Notes: generated by a model from the letters alone, not told the origin. 64,000 bases of DNA from Siderastrea siderea (GCA_964030785.1 OZ034970.1:37375901-37439900), one strand, 5' to 3'. Counted from the first letter of the stretch, positions 1-46,660 are shown. Program-made: numbers and translations.

Positions 1-229
1 TCTGTATTAGGAGGCACCTACCTGACACTGATGAAATATCAAATTTATAGAAATTATTTTGTTCAAACTTGTCTTAAAAAGTCAATTTGAACTAAAGATA
101 TCAAATTTTGTGTGAATGTCTGTTAAGAAGAACAATTCACATGGAAACGTACATTAAGTATCCCGATATTGCGAATAAACTGTACAGTGGTCTGCCGTTC
201 CTTTGTATTGTCCACAGTAAAACAAACAC

Positions 230-262
<33 letters not shown>

Positions 263-470
263 TACTCAATCAATCAATCAATCAATCAACACCTTTATTT
301 ATACACGATGAAATTTCAAGCTTAGTAGCTTGAGGGGTCATGTATAGGATATATAATTGCACAAATTTTCGACTAAAATAAGTTAAAAAGACGCTAGAAT
401 AAAACACTAAAAAAATCTTAAAATACTTTTAAATGAACTCTTTCTAACAAGTTCAAGGATGTTTGGTTAG
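230..470 (-). mobile_element. LINE 3'-end fragment with (TTGA)n tail
   Basis: Read on the minus strand, an AT-rich 3' UTR-like stretch ends in ATAAATAAAGGTGTTGATTGA and then runs into an imperfect tetranucleotide array (plus strand ATCA units, about 231-292). CR1/L2-type LINEs typically end in such short tandem repeats instead of poly-A. No coding part is visible, so this is a heavily 5'-truncated copy. The upstream limit is a guess. Confidence 0.4.
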
Positions 471-540
471 CACTGAAGAGCACTGAACTGTCGAGCTCAT
501 CTCACTTCAACAACGTATTCACGGATGATGTTTGAACAAA

Positions 541-1595
541 ATGCGACTTCATCGTTCACTTGCCTTTTTTCTCATCGCTGGCTGCATTTTTATTACTGGC
601 AACCTTATCTATCTACACAAAAGGCTTTACAATGGAAAGACTTTTCACCAAGACAGCTTTGTGGCACATGCCATTAAAATTGGTGATGAGACGTCTACAA
701 AACTCTCGGGAAAAAGTGTTGCAGACTTAAGGCCATTTATTTACCTTACGCAAACCGAACAATGTCTTCCTTTAAACCTGGCGAATTCGATTGGTGACAG
801 TTACACTTGCAACTGCGATGTTGTAGTGCTAAGTTATAAAGCGGAATGTAAAGAGTTAACGCCTTCTCACGTGACCTATGTATACGAACCGCAAAGTACT
901 TGGGGATCAGGACGAAATACACTCTACTTTTGCGCTCTAAATAGAGCAGCCTCATATTATTATTACATATTTTTAGATGATGACATTACTCTGAAATTTA
1001 ACGCCTTAACACCACCTAAAATGAAGAAGATGCATCCGTTTAAAGCTGTCCAAGAATGGCTTTTAGATTACGAACCCGCAGTCGGCGTCCTGGATTATGC
1101 TGAACATCACGGTGCCAAGTAGACTTTAAATAAAAGGAAGCTAATATGCGGTATTAATGACACATCTTTGGTTCTTCCCGTGGTGTGTTTCGTTGCTATC
1201 TTCCATGCGTTTCATTATAAGACTGTCGCTCACATTTTACCATACAACACACAGTACGACAGCGAAAGTTGGTGGGTGTCAGCTTTACGCATTATGTCTC
1301 TTCTTGAACTCAAGTTCCGAGGTCAAGCTCTGTTGTTTGCAGCTGTGATGGCTGAAAACCCTAAGCATCGCCAATATCGCGGTCTGTGGAACATTTTGAT
1401 GCCATATGGCGAACGTTTATTACAGAAATTTAACAGCAAGCGCCGGCAGTTTATAAAAACCACGCTATATTTAGGGATTTTAAAGAACAATTAACGGCGT
1501 ACACCTTGTCTTCGTCAACATACTGCATGAAGGTAACCCGTCACTTTCCAATTGTATCGTACGCACATTTTGATCGTGAAACCCCGTCCAAGTAA
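541..1595 (+). pseudogene. Broken intronless type II membrane glycosyltransferase-like gene
   Basis: The frame opens with ATG at 541. It encodes a short cytoplasmic start, one hydrophobic signal anchor (about residues 6-24) and a lumenal domain with several Cys and an acidic IFLDDDITLKF motif, which resembles the DxD metal site of glycosyltransferases. A TAG at 1120-1122 stops the frame after 193 codons. The same frame continues without another stop and with protein-like sequence (ICGINDTSLVLPVVCF, then LLELKFRGQALLF) to about 1455. There an A-run shifts the frame and coherent coding (RDFKEQLTAYTL) goes on to TAA at 1593-1595. I infer a once-functional intronless gene with one nonsense and one frameshift lesion. 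The first 193 codons could still be translated. The family name is inferred from topology and motif, not from a search. Confidence 0.5.
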
Positions 1596-1784
1596 AAACG
1601 TCGAAATATAGTACACTGCACAAAACAATCCCGATTTATCTATTTGTTTTCGTTCCAAAATTGTGATTGTGATCGCCCATTTTCATTGCCGGTTTTGGCG
1701 AAAGTCGATCGAACAGACTATAGGGTGCATGTAGAACATTTGCATTTCCAGTACGTTAAATATTTAAAGAAATCAGATACAGTC

Positions 1785-2290
1785 AGAGCTCTCGTAAGCG
1801 ACCACTTCGGGAATTCAGATAAGTGGTCGCAACTAGAGCTGGTCGATTACGAGAATGGGCTCTTGTAAGCGACCACGCAATAAAACAATAGAGGGTGGTC
1901 GCTTACGAGAGTTTTGGCACAAACCTTAGAATATGGTGTTGGTTACCGATAGTATTGTATAAACAATATTGAATAGTTTTTTATTGCCTATCACGAAAGA
2001 GGTTTGTGCATGTACAGGTCAACGAACCATTAGTACTTATGTTTTGTATTACGCTAAATTTGATCAAGTTGCAAATGCTTTCATTTAAGTGGTCGATTAC
2101 GAGAACTTAAAAACAAAGGAAAAGACCAGCTGGTAATTCACAAAAGTGGTCGCGGTCGCTTATGGGAGTGGTCGCTTACGAGAGCTTTCAATTACAGAGT
2201 TTAAGAGACAATTCAAACTGGGTATCACAATGGTGGTCGTAACTAGAGTTGGTTACTTACGAGAGTGGTCGCAAGGAGAGCTTCGACTGT
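1785..2290. repeat. GTGGTCGCTTACGAGAG-type interspersed repeat cluster
   Basis: About ten copies of a 15-17 bp motif (GTGGTCGCTTACGAGAG and variants such as GGTCGATTACGAGAA and GGTCGCAACTAGAGCT) occur in both orientations, in two clusters (1785-1915 and 2089-2290). Opposed copies could pair into hairpins. No long coding frame is credible here; the 74-codon frame over 1644-1868 is built mainly of this repeat. Confidence 0.6.
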
Positions 2291-2467
2291 AGTAGAAGAG
2301 AAACTGATTGAAAAAAAATGTGAATCAGACTGACTTCTATGACCTTATAAAGGGCACTGCCTTTTAAATAGAGTAGATATTAAGTCACAGAGAATTGTTT
2401 TTTCCTATTTAATCAAAAGTGAATTCTCCTTAATTCTCCTTAATTCTTTTTGACGCAATTCTTAAGG

Positions 2468-37240
<34,773 letters not shown>

Positions 37241-38348
37241 CGATAATATCCGAAAAAAGACTCCGCTTTCAAGCACGATCTAAGCAAAATGTTACAAACA
37301 GATAAAAACCACAATTGATAAGAAATCCGTTATCATCAGCTGGCTACAAGAGTGCAAAATAGATCCAAAGCAAACATGAATTTAATGGCCTATGAGAAAG
37401 TCAAGATTTTCTACGCAACTTTAGCAAAATGTAGCTTGGAAGACAAAAACAACATAGCTACAGAAGGAGCAGTTGTTAACAAGCCTACTATTACCAGGTG
37501 ACAGAATTGAAGTACAAAATAGCTCGAAAGCAAACAATTTCAAATGAATTGACAGCTTTTGACAACTAAATTATACTTACGAGGTCGCCAAAATATTGTA
37601 TGGTGTGTAGAAAGATAACAACCTTGACTGACTAGAAAATTTCATTAGTTCATGACACTGGTGAATTTCAAAACAAACCAAAAGTATACAACAGGAAATA
37701 GCTGTTTTCTTTCCTACGCAAACTAGACAAACCATTGCCAGGGTTATTATAATTAGTAAAGAAGCTATAGCGTGGTTTAAGAAAGATAAACCATGATTGG
37801 CTAAAAAGGTTTTTTCCACTCACAGCACTTCCTAGGTACAAAATAAATTGCGAGCAAACAGAAAGAAAACCAATTTAATCCCATTTCCTGCATAAAGTAA
37901 ACGAATTAATCCAGGAGACCTTGAGAACTCCAGCAGAAAAAAAAACTGCAAACCACAGCTTATGCAGCAAAAAATCAAAAGCAAGCTAATACTCAATTAA
38001 ATGGACTTTCTGTTAAGCAATTATTATAGCAAGCAAGATGATGCTGCACCAAGATAGCTGTAATAATTTGCATCTTGTTTGCATTTAACTAATGTGCAAA
38101 AAGAAGAAGACGAAAATTGTAATAATTTTGCTAGTGAGTGTTAAGCAGATATACTCACACGCCCCTCGATATACTTAATCTGCATGCACCATAATAGTCA
38201 CTAATTAACTCTCGGAAATGACTACAAGTGTAAGGCTAAGCTGCCGAGTCAAATAGAACGGATTGGACAGCTGTATCGCTCATCATGTTACTCTAGATGG
38301 TCCAGTTTCTCTGGCATGAAGAGACTAGGAACAAAACCACTCACCTCT

Positions 38349-38720
38349 GAATAGGTTGGGCTGCTGAGGTTTTCATGGCTTCTGTTTGAGAAGTACATCA
38401 TATGAGATGCAGGCTGAAAGGTTACCCCTGAACCATATCAAGAACAACTTTTAATGTTTAGCTAGAATCCGTTCATTTAGCTCTATCTACAAGCCAAAGA
38501 AGAAGAAGAAGAAGAAGAAGAAGAAGAAGAAGAAAGAAACTTTGGGTTCTCACTCCAAAGTAACGAGTTTCAGGTTAAAAGATTCCAGGGACCCCTACAT
38601 CCCAACCTCCCCCACTCTCCCCCTTTCAATGCCTATTCCTAAGAAAAAATTTTCTTGGTAGAAGGCTACGATTTTTTGGTGGGATGAAATGCTTGCCATT
38701 CCAGTAAGTCAACGGCCTCG
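38349..38720 (-). pseudogene. Decayed partial duplicate of the RTK CUB exon and its upstream intron
   Basis: On the minus strand, ACAGAAGCCATGAAAACCTC AGCAGCCCAACC corresponds to GGAAGCGCTGGAAACTTTAG CAGCCCAGGG of the real exon (36090-36050). The flanking intron (GAAGGCTACGATTTT..., CCCAACCTCCCCCACTCTCC) matches 36230-36345 in order. Only the first third of the exon can be traced, and its CUB cysteine is lost. Confidence 0.55.
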
Positions 38721-38784
38721 CGAATTACAAACTGTAACAACATAGATGCCTTTTTCATGAAACAGTGCCATTGCTCACTATGTG

Positions 38785-38823
<39 letters not shown>

Positions 38824-39329
38824 TGAAACTGCCAAGAATAACGGTTACAATCAGAAATGTTTCAAAAATACAGAACAATACATAATAGGTGTTTAGACAT
38901 AAGTGCATTTTTTTAACAATTTGTCATATTATTATTATTTAGTGCGTCCCCAATTAACACCCCGTCTTTACAGGGTGCTAGATCAATTTGACATATAAAG
39001 TTATTATTAATACTATTATTATTATTATTATTATTAATATTATTATTATTATTACTATTATTATAACTCCTCTCTGAATGGGATGTTGCCCACAACATTT
39101 TTATTATTGTTAAGTTTCCCTAAAGGTACGCCACTTATACACCTGGGCAGAGAGACACAATGCTGAATAATTTTTTTTTCGTCGAAGAAACGAAACGACA
39201 GCAGACACCACAGAGTCCCCACCAATAGAGGCACTATTGCTTTCCCACAATGCCAAAGTGGAGGGGTGGTGGTTGATCCTGTGATGTACTGGTTACCTAT
39301 TCAGACAGGTAGAGATGTAATTAGAGTTT

Positions 39330-39572
39330 GATCAGGGTCCCAAAGGGGTTTAGGGCTCCAGGGCTCCGGGCTAAAAAATGTAGGGCTCCAACACAGAAAA
39401 ATTGGGGCTCTTAAGGTCTCCACAGCTGTAGACGTACTCTAGGACTCCATTTAGCAAGAATCATCATTTTTGTCCGCGCTCCGATTAGAAAAAGGCTTTG
39501 GGCTCCGGACTCTACGGCAAACGTTTCTGGGCTCCAGGGCTCCAAGGACCCCCTTTGAGGCCCTGTTTGATT
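39330..39572. repeat. GGGCTCC-rich foldback repeat
   Basis: CAGGGTCCCAAAGGGG / AGGGCTCCAGGGCTCC at the left is roughly mirrored by CTCCAGGGCTCCAAGGACCCCC at the right. The AGGGCTCCGGGCTAAAA core recurs at about 7948-7966, so this is a dispersed family. Confidence 0.45.
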
Positions 39573-40384
39573 ATGCTCCTGGTCGCTAAATAATGGCACC
39601 TTCACCTGAGTCTTTGCACTTTTTTGTACTTCCTCACTTCATGCGTATAGTCGTGACTTATCTTACTCACATTTTTATTACGTAAGCTTGGCAAGGGTTG
39701 CGTGTTTTTGTCTGATGAGAACCTTGTGCTGTTTAGTTTTGTTGTGAATGCTAGAGGTCTGTTAGATAAGACAACTTTGACTTATTCTACTCACGGTCAC
39801 CATACGTATTAAAGAATGTGGCTCACACAACAAACGAGCGCACCAGCCTAATCTGCAGGCAACTCTGTGGCTCCCAGGCAAAAGGCAAAAACAAAAAGGA
39901 ATTGTGGGTAGACCTCTTAACCAATTTTTGCTTTATCTTTTCGTCATGCTTTATTTTCCTTCCTTGCCCAACAGAGATACCTGTCGCAGAGGCTGTCATT
40001 ACAGGTATTAAGAGGCTCTGACTGTAAATATCGAGAATCGGCAGACAAGCTCAGATAATCGAAAATCCTGATAACTTGCCAGAAGAACACTTTTGGGGAG
40101 CTATCTTCGAAAATATTACTTAAACCTTCTGGAATTCTATTGTTTTCGGGAAATTCGGAAAAACGGTTTTGCCTAATTTATTACGCAATAATCAGGCTTA
40201 AAATTAAACAAATTGAAAGCGCTTGCTTTTAAACAGTTTGCAACACCAGGAAACAATTCTAATTTTAAATGATAGCAATACTCTTCTACTTACTAACAAT
40301 GGGAATTGTATGGAGTTTTGCAGGTCGGACGAGTGGAATCTGTTATCAGCGGAAGAAAGAAAAAGACTGAAGAGTGCAAAAATA

Positions 40385-40474
40385 CTATACTGTACTGTAC
40401 TGTACTGTACTGTACTGTACTGTACCGTACCGTACCATACCATACCATACCATACCATACCATACCATACCATA
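40385..40474. repeat. Pentanucleotide array, (TACTG)n grading into (TACCA)n
   Basis: About 18 five-base units. The first half is ACTGT-type, a few are ACCGT, and the last are ACCAT. The step-wise base change along the array suggests point mutations spread by slippage. Confidence 0.9.
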
Positions 40475-41378
40475 CTCTAGTATAGTATACTATCCTCAAT
40501 AGCAACTACACATATGCTATGTTATACTTACTGTATGCTATACGTACTATACTATAGTTAACTCTTGATAATGGAATTACTTTGGTTTGGAGATATTGTA
40601 ACTCCAACTAAGAGTTAACTAAACATCGTAAAGAGTAATAATAAATCCATTTGCGTTTGCAGTTATTTCTGGGGAGTTAAAATAACTCCCCAGAATGGAA
40701 ACTAAAATTTTAACTCCCGTTTTTAAGGTTATTCCATCGAAAAAGAAGTTGTAATCAAAATTTGTTGCACAGTCATTAATTACACCTAGTACATTAAAAA
40801 AATAAAATAAAAAGAGGGAGTCATCGTGCCTGATTTCACGTTACCGGACTGTAGTATATATAGGTACCTTGCTAGCTATCGACAGCAATAGTAAATAACC
40901 TATCCTTGTACCAGAGACGCCCACTACTTTACAAAGTTATTACTAGCAATGAAGTATAAGCCTTATTCTTGTGATAGCAAGACAACGTTACGGTAAAGCG
41001 CCTTAAAATTGCCGTAAAAATGAAAGTAATGGAATAATAGGCAAATGGAGCGTTTGCACGCTTCCAGTGGAACTTCTTAAATCAGATTGTAATAGTGAAT
41101 TACTCGGAATATCTGAAAATTGAATAATGAAAAACTCTTTAAATTTGGATAATGGGAAAAAGGTGGGTTCGCCGAGTTTTTTTTTGGAGAAAACGACAAT
41201 TCATTTCTCCAGGAGCCATAATCGGGGATGGAGACCGTAACTAAATACCATTTTCAGTAGTGACGTTGGCCCCATCGAAAAAGACAAATGTGCTATTTTT
41301 AGAAAAAAAAATTGCGCCATCGCGCGTGATACGCGCGCATGTATATTGCTAGGACTCCGCGCAAAGAAAACAAACAAA

Positions 41379-41822
41379 ATGGCGTCGGAAATTACCTTCG
41401 TTCGAGATGAAGAAATTCAGTTTCTGTCATCAGTGTCATTTCCAAATTTGAGGCAAGCCCTTAGGGAGAACTTTCTGTATAGTGACTCTGAATATGAGTT
41501 TTATACAAGTGATTCCGATGATGGTACTGAGAACATTTTAGACAATTCCTGTGGCTAAGATGCGTGGGACACATCGGACGAGGATTTCCCCGTTAGACGG
41601 ATGAAACGTTTCGCGGGCAAAAAAAAGGTATCGAACTTCGAAAAAACAGTTGAAGGAGAATCAGGCAGGAAAAAGGAAAAGACATCCCGAAAATATGTTT
41701 CCTCTGAGGACGTACAGAGATTGAAGGGCAGCCGCAAAGACTGTAAAGTCAATGTCCAAGCACGGTGTGATAAGCTTAAATCATTTTCACTTTTTCCATT
41801 GCAAAAGAAAGTAGTAACATAG
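41379..41822 (+). pseudogene. Small broken ORF, acidic then basic, unknown family
   Basis: An ATG-led frame of 59 codons (MASEITFVRDEEIQFLSSVS..., with an acidic Ser/Asp tract SDSDDGTEN) meets TAA at 41556. The same frame then stays open for 88 codons with a Lys/Arg-rich composition (RRMKRFAGKKK, GRKKEKTSRK). I infer a single nuclear-type protein broken by one stop. It is not recognised and might belong to a transposon. Confidence 0.3.
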
Positions 41823-42458
41823 ATTCAAACTACCGAATCAGGACAGAAACCATTTGCCGAGATTTCTCAGTGTATGTTTTCTGAAACAATGTCCGCCTTA
41901 CCGAAGTGGCAATCAAATGCTTTCGCGTTGCGTTATCAATTGTTGACAAAATAGAAAACTAGAAAAACACCAAGGAAAAAAAAAAACATGCTTCCGTCGA
42001 CGAGAAGGAGAAAGTTAAACTTACACTACATGCTGCCTTAGTGCTGAATAATACTAATACTGGGCAATTTTAATACGAACCTACGGAGTGGACGTGGCAA
42101 GGGTTTCAACGACAGAGTAAGGAACCCGGCGAGAAAAATCACTTTGTATCGAAATTAAATTGAGGAGAAATTACAACTGAACGTCACTGAGACACAAATC
42201 TAAGTTGTTTCAGAGAGCTTGATTTTTTAGGACGAAAAGAAACTGTAGAAATAGAAATTTAAGCATTTAGGGCTATGTTTACAATTTCTTTCAACGTCAA
42301 GTCAATCACTTGTTCTTAAAATTTCACAAACAGTAGGTTTTATACGGAAGGCTTTGACTCCGAAACATCGAGACAAGAGGAAAAAAGGCACAGTAAAATG
42401 GGAGAGAAGTATATAATAAAAATTGTCACACTTTTATGGCGAGTCAGTACAAAAATCA

Positions 42459-42464
42459 TGCAGC
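42459..42464. repeat. Polinton target site duplication, left
   Basis: TGCAGC directly before the left terminal repeat; identical to 59331-59336. Confidence 0.85.
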
Positions 42465-42696
42465 AGTAGTTAGAGAGTTGGGGGTACCAGCACAACCGTC
42501 AAATTTATGATTAATTTCCGTCAAATTTCTGCCAAATTTCTCCAATTTTCCCAATTTTGACAGAAAAATTTTCCAGCACATCAGTCAAATCTTCTGTCAA
42601 AATTAAAGAGAAAATTATCCCAGTCAAAATCTTCTGCTACTTTTACCACCAATTTTACCAAATTTGACTGGGAATTTTTTCAGTCAAATTTGAACC
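42465..42696 (+). repeat. Polinton left terminal inverted repeat
   Basis: 232 bp, near-perfect complement of 59099-59330. It is itself built from many GTCAAATTT / AAATTTGAC-like subrepeats. The polB stop codon lies immediately inside (42697-42699). Confidence 0.9.
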
Positions 42697-45600
42697 TTAA
42701 TATATCCACAAGATTTCTCCATTTTCAAAACCATATGCATAACTTGTCACGCCATTTTCATGAATATATCTTTTATCATCAAAGCAGCTGAGCGATATTT
42801 TATCCACCACATAGCTACCAATTTGATGTTTTTCACTTTTAATCAGTCTCATCGTATGACACATCTGTTTTTTATTGAAAAGTACGTCCTTGTACTTATC
42901 ATGTCCTAATTGTTGTTTTATCACATTCTTTTTTATTCCCTTTGCTGTGCGACTACTCTGTTCATTATCTTTTATGTAAGAATACATTTTTGACCTCAAA
43001 CCAACAAACTCCACAATTGGAATTCCTGCTGCTTCATCCTTGAATTTACCAATGACTTTCTTATTTGCATTATTATAAAATGGGCTATTCTTTGGATAAT
43101 CACTGTTATCAAATAAATGTTTGTCTTTCCAAAAATCTTGGTAAACATCATCTGCTTCAATTTCATAGGTCAAACTATCAGTATCTGTAAACAGCAACCG
43201 AGCTTTGTCACCATACTTACTTTTGATGTAATTGTAATGAAAATCATACATCAATGTTTTTGACAAGTCCAGGATGCACATTCCAACATATGCCGGTCTG
43301 TTTAATGTTAAAGTTGTTTTGGTTTTATGAATGGCAACTAAATCCTCATTAAATATTTTACAGCTTATGAAACTCGGTTTACTAGCCCACCTTAACAGAT
43401 CTTCTTCATCAGTTACAAGTTTGATGTCCTGTCGCTTTCGCAGATTCTCCATCGTCTTTCCAAACACCGAATTATTCATCAACTTGAAAAAATCCTTTTC
43501 AAAAGAGTTTTTTGCCTCTGCTCTCTTTTTTGTGTTAAAATCAATGTAAGATTTCAACCATGGACTCTGATTGAATTCGAGTGCTCTATGAATTTTCGTC
43601 AATTTCAACCCCAAAGACATATAGAGTTGCAAGTTGCGGTAATGCAAAACATATCTCTCTTTATTAAACAACGTTGGCACCAACTTTTCAACCAGTCCAA
43701 CCTTTACTCCAAATTTTTCAGCGATTTTTCGGCAATAAGGTGACAACATGCCTTCAGTTACTTTGATTTTTTCTGGTGCTAGCGGATAGTCATTGTGGAA
43801 ATCATGCGACTCTTCTGGATATTCCAAATCAACCTCCAATATCAATCCTTTTTCAGACTCATCATTATACTTGGATAAATTTACCTCTTTTTCCATCAAC
43901 CATTTAAACCCGCCTGTTGGAAGATGTTGACTCATCGCCCAACCATATAAATTGTTTGCATCCAAATACATAATGTATTTTGATACCTCCTCTGGATTGT
44001 AGTTTTTCATATACTTGTTGTTTGCCTTTCCATATCGATTAGCAATATAACTGATTCCACCGCGCATACCTTTTTCAATAAATTGAAACATATCAACATC
44101 ACTCATCAACTCCAATTCAGTTTCTGTTGTTTTCAACATTGCGTCCCAACTCAGACCAGGTGTTGTGAAATAATGAGCAGGATCCAATTCATAGTATTGT
44201 TGGCACATTTTGCGAAAATTTTCAAAAACATCAGCTAATAACAAAATATCCGATTTGAGATATAGATCGTGATACTCCCCCATTGATGATAACCCAAATT
44301 TATTCCAAACATTCTGTGCATGTTGGTACTCTTCATCTGTGATATGTTTATTATTCATAATACTGAAAAAATCTTCTTTCTTTGGCAACCTGTTGTCCTC
44401 AAACTTTTTGAAACTATTCATATAGTCATAAGGATAGACACCTTTCTTTATCATCAAACTCAATTGTTCACCTTCAAACTCTTTTGAGGTGAATATTAAA
44501 TTGTTGTGATTTAGTTTCATACATGATTTAGAACTATTTTTACAATTTATGCATTCACCACATGAAAAGCTTGTTTTATGACGCATTACATGATCTTTAC
44601 TATTAACAACTCGTTTTATACAATTACCAGGGTTACACGCATCACATTTCCCACATTTAGTAATATTTTTAACAAGGTTTTCCAAACTACTACTCATAAA
44701 TTGAAAGCTGTCAATGAACAAAAGGTGTGGACCCAACATGAAGGCCATGTATTTCTCCATGTTATGGGGAATGACATTTATTCTCATCTCATGTTCCCTT
44801 CCTTTTTCATCAACATACACATTCTTTTTTGCAATATCACCAATCTCTTGCATTATAAAGTGACTGTCATATCCCTTGAGATTGTGAAACACCACAGGTA
44901 TCTTATTAGTCAATTGAAAATTTAGATTGCAACTTACATGTGCTGCGCCTCTGTATTTACCGGTAACATGGCAGTGATCCCTTACTTTAACATTTTTTAT
45001 TTTAACCTTTTTAATATTTCTTACTCCATCCTCATTCGTACCAAAAGGTTTCTTGCAGATGTGGCATTCTTTAGCTCTTTGGAAACTTTCCTCATCCTCA
45101 TCTGTCATTTCAAGAGGTTTTGTAAAGTGGTTTTTCACAACCTCTTGACAGTATTCAACTTCAGCCAACATGTCTTTCATGAACTTCTGAATGGTCATTT
45201 CTCCTCTGTGAATTTTGATTGGTTTTGAAAAATTATCGTCATAACAGCAAACAACTTTATAACCATATCCACAAGCTGTATGTTTTTGATATTGCTCGGT
45301 GTGAGATTTTTTTTGCGAAACTTTTTCGGTGATGGCTTCAAAATCAGCATAAATCACGAAAGGTGCCGGCAACTGTTTGCGATAATTTGTGAATGCAATT
45401 TTTGATCCAGGTTCTGGCATTTTAATGGCTTGTTCCCCATTAATTTCAAGACAATCGACTGTATGATTATTCAATACCCTTTCAGAGCTAAAACCTTGAA
45501 GACAGTACATACAAAAATGCTTTCTTCCCTTGTGCTTCGTTTGATTATACATGAATTTATTGAAGTCCTTTAATAAACAATAATGTCCCACCTCTCCTTC

Positions 45601-46590
45601 GGTTATTAAGAGTAGATTCAAACAAGAGTTAAACTTTTCTTTTGAAACGTAAATCGGATGCTTTTGCTTTTCTTCATAACCGAAGACATTAACACGAATA
45701 TTATTTTGTTTCTCTATTTTGTTGTATTGTTTTACAGAAACGGGGAACTCAATTCCTGAGTAATCCAATTTTTCTACATATTTTTTGTCACACTCTTTTA
45801 TTCTCTGTGGATTTTTATTCTGTGGTAAGAGGTGACGAATATGGCACCAACGAAAACATTCATTGTCATTATTTTTCATGTTTATAATCCCTTTGGCTGG
45901 GTTTTGCAGCTCTTCGGGTAACGCAATATATGAATAACCTCTGAGTGGTCTGTACTTTATAACATTAATGAAATGACCATCAACTGATTTGATAGTCCAT
46001 CCTGATCCTTTTGAAATCCATTTTTGAATCTTATTGAGAATCTGTTGGTGTGTTATCTGCAGCAATTCTGCAATCTCTGTGTCGTTTGTTATTGTTTGTT
46101 TTTCTGCATTCAAATAAGCTGGCTCTTTAATCAACTCATCTCCATTCTGTTTTTCAAACATAATCTTTAACGTTTCATTAAATTTCAAACCTTTCATTTC
46201 ATTTAAAATCTTTAATAGATTGTTCTCAATCAACAAACGGGTGTTCTGAAGTTGAATTAATGGGTCTTGTCTGTTTGTGAGACCAATTTCATATGATCTT
46301 GTGTACCCTCGCAGGGCTTTTTCTTTCTGTGTGAAAGTCGGTTCAGTTTGCTCTTCAATCACTTTATCAATATTTTTCGACCACTTTAACCAATTAGCGA
46401 CTTTTTGAGTTGTTTTTTGAATTAGATTTGGTAACTTTTTGAGTGTTGTTGTGACAAATGTTGGTTTGAGAATGGGAACTTTAATCTTTTCAAAAAAGCT
46501 TGGGGGTTTTATGTTGAGGGGTTTACCAAATTTATTTGTAATTTCACCAAACGCTTTTCTCAAGAGTGGATAATTTCTTTGTGAATTCAT
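42697..46590 (-). CDS. POLB: Protein-primed family B DNA polymerase (Polinton PolB)
   Basis: 1297 residues, no internal stop; replicates the element using a protein primer. Exonuclease motifs: YADFEAI (about 414-420), FHNLKGYDSHFIMQ, and YLKSDILLLADVFE. Polymerase motif A is YLDANNLYGWAMSQ (Asp about 877), motif B LMNNSVFGK (about 1040), motif C FTDTDSL (Asp 1136 and 1138). Zinc-binding segments are visible: CMYCLQGF...C, CHICKKPF with DHCHVTGKYRGAAH..CN (about 508-565), and two CGxCxxC clusters after 640. The first 350 residues are the expected place for a terminal-protein region. ATG at 46590 follows an AT-rich leader. The stop touches the left TIR. All catalytic residues are intact. Confidence 0.95.
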   Translation of the reverse strand: MNSQRNYPLLRKAFGEITNKFGKPLNIKPPSFFEKIKVPILKPTFVTTTLKKLPNLIQKTTQKVANWLKWSKNIDKVIEEQTEPTFTQKEKALRGYTRSYEIGLTNRQDPLIQLQNTRLLIENNLLKILNEMKGLKFNETLKIMFEKQNGDELIKEPAYLNAEKQTITNDTEIAELLQITHQQILNKIQKWISKGSGWTIKSVDGHFINVIKYRPLRGYSYIALPEELQNPAKGIINMKNNDNECFRWCHIRHLLPQNKNPQRIKECDKKYVEKLDYSGIEFPVSVKQYNKIEKQNNIRVNVFGYEEKQKHPIYVSKEKFNSCLNLLLITEGEVGHYCLLKDFNKFMYNQTKHKGRKHFCMYCLQGFSSERVLNNHTVDCLEINGEQAIKMPEPGSKIAFTNYRKQLPAPFVIYADFEAITEKVSQKKSHTEQYQKHTACGYGYKVVCCYDDNFSKPIKIHRGEMTIQKFMKDMLAEVEYCQEVVKNHFTKPLEMTDEDEESFQRAKECHICKKPFGTNEDGVRNIKKVKIKNVKVRDHCHVTGKYRGAAHVSCNLNFQLTNKIPVVFHNLKGYDSHFIMQEIGDIAKKNVYVDEKGREHEMRINVIPHNMEKYMAFMLGPHLLFIDSFQFMSSSLENLVKNITKCGKCDACNPGNCIKRVVNSKDHVMRHKTSFSCGECINCKNSSKSCMKLNHNNLIFTSKEFEGEQLSLMIKKGVYPYDYMNSFKKFEDNRLPKKEDFFSIMNNKHITDEEYQHAQNVWNKFGLSSMGEYHDLYLKSDILLLADVFENFRKMCQQYYELDPAHYFTTPGLSWDAMLKTTETELELMSDVDMFQFIEKGMRGGISYIANRYGKANNKYMKNYNPEEVSKYIMYLDANNLYGWAMSQHLPTGGFKWLMEKEVNLSKYNDESEKGLILEVDLEYPEESHDFHNDYPLAPEKIKVTEGMLSPYCRKIAEKFGVKVGLVEKLVPTLFNKERYVLHYRNLQLYMSLGLKLTKIHRALEFNQSPWLKSYIDFNTKKRAEAKNSFEKDFFKLMNNSVFGKTMENLRKRQDIKLVTDEEDLLRWASKPSFISCKIFNEDLVAIHKTKTTLTLNRPAYVGMCILDLSKTLMYDFHYNYIKSKYGDKARLLFTDTDSLTYEIEADDVYQDFWKDKHLFDNSDYPKNSPFYNNANKKVIGKFKDEAAGIPIVEFVGLRSKMYSYIKDNEQSSRTAKGIKKNVIKQQLGHDKYKDVLFNKKQMCHTMRLIKSEKHQIGSYVVDKISLSCFDDKRYIHENGVTSYAYGFENGEILWIY

Positions 46591-46660
46591 TCTTCTTATT
46601 TCTTATATTCGAGATTTTTTTAAATTATTTTTCATTTCACGTTTCATGAAATGAAAAAGT

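Larger units (their letters stand above)
37241..41345. other. Intergenic stretch between RTK start and Polinton, repeats only
   Basis: It holds a decayed duplicate of the RTK CUB-exon region (38349-38720), (GAA)n 38499-38534, (GTTA)n 38786-38823, (ATT)n 39000-39063, a foldback at 39330-39572, a pentanucleotide array at 40385-40474, and a 12-bp-stem hairpin at 40668-40694 (TCTGGGGAGTTA with loop AAA). No additional gene seen. Confidence 0.6.

Noticed and set aside
205..300. CRISPR-like array from evenly spaced repeats
   Set aside because: The units are 4-bp microsatellite repeats without spacers in eukaryotic DNA.
43331..45228. Plus-strand ORFs of 72-115 codons inside polB
   Set aside because: They are antisense shadows of a 1297-codon intact gene.
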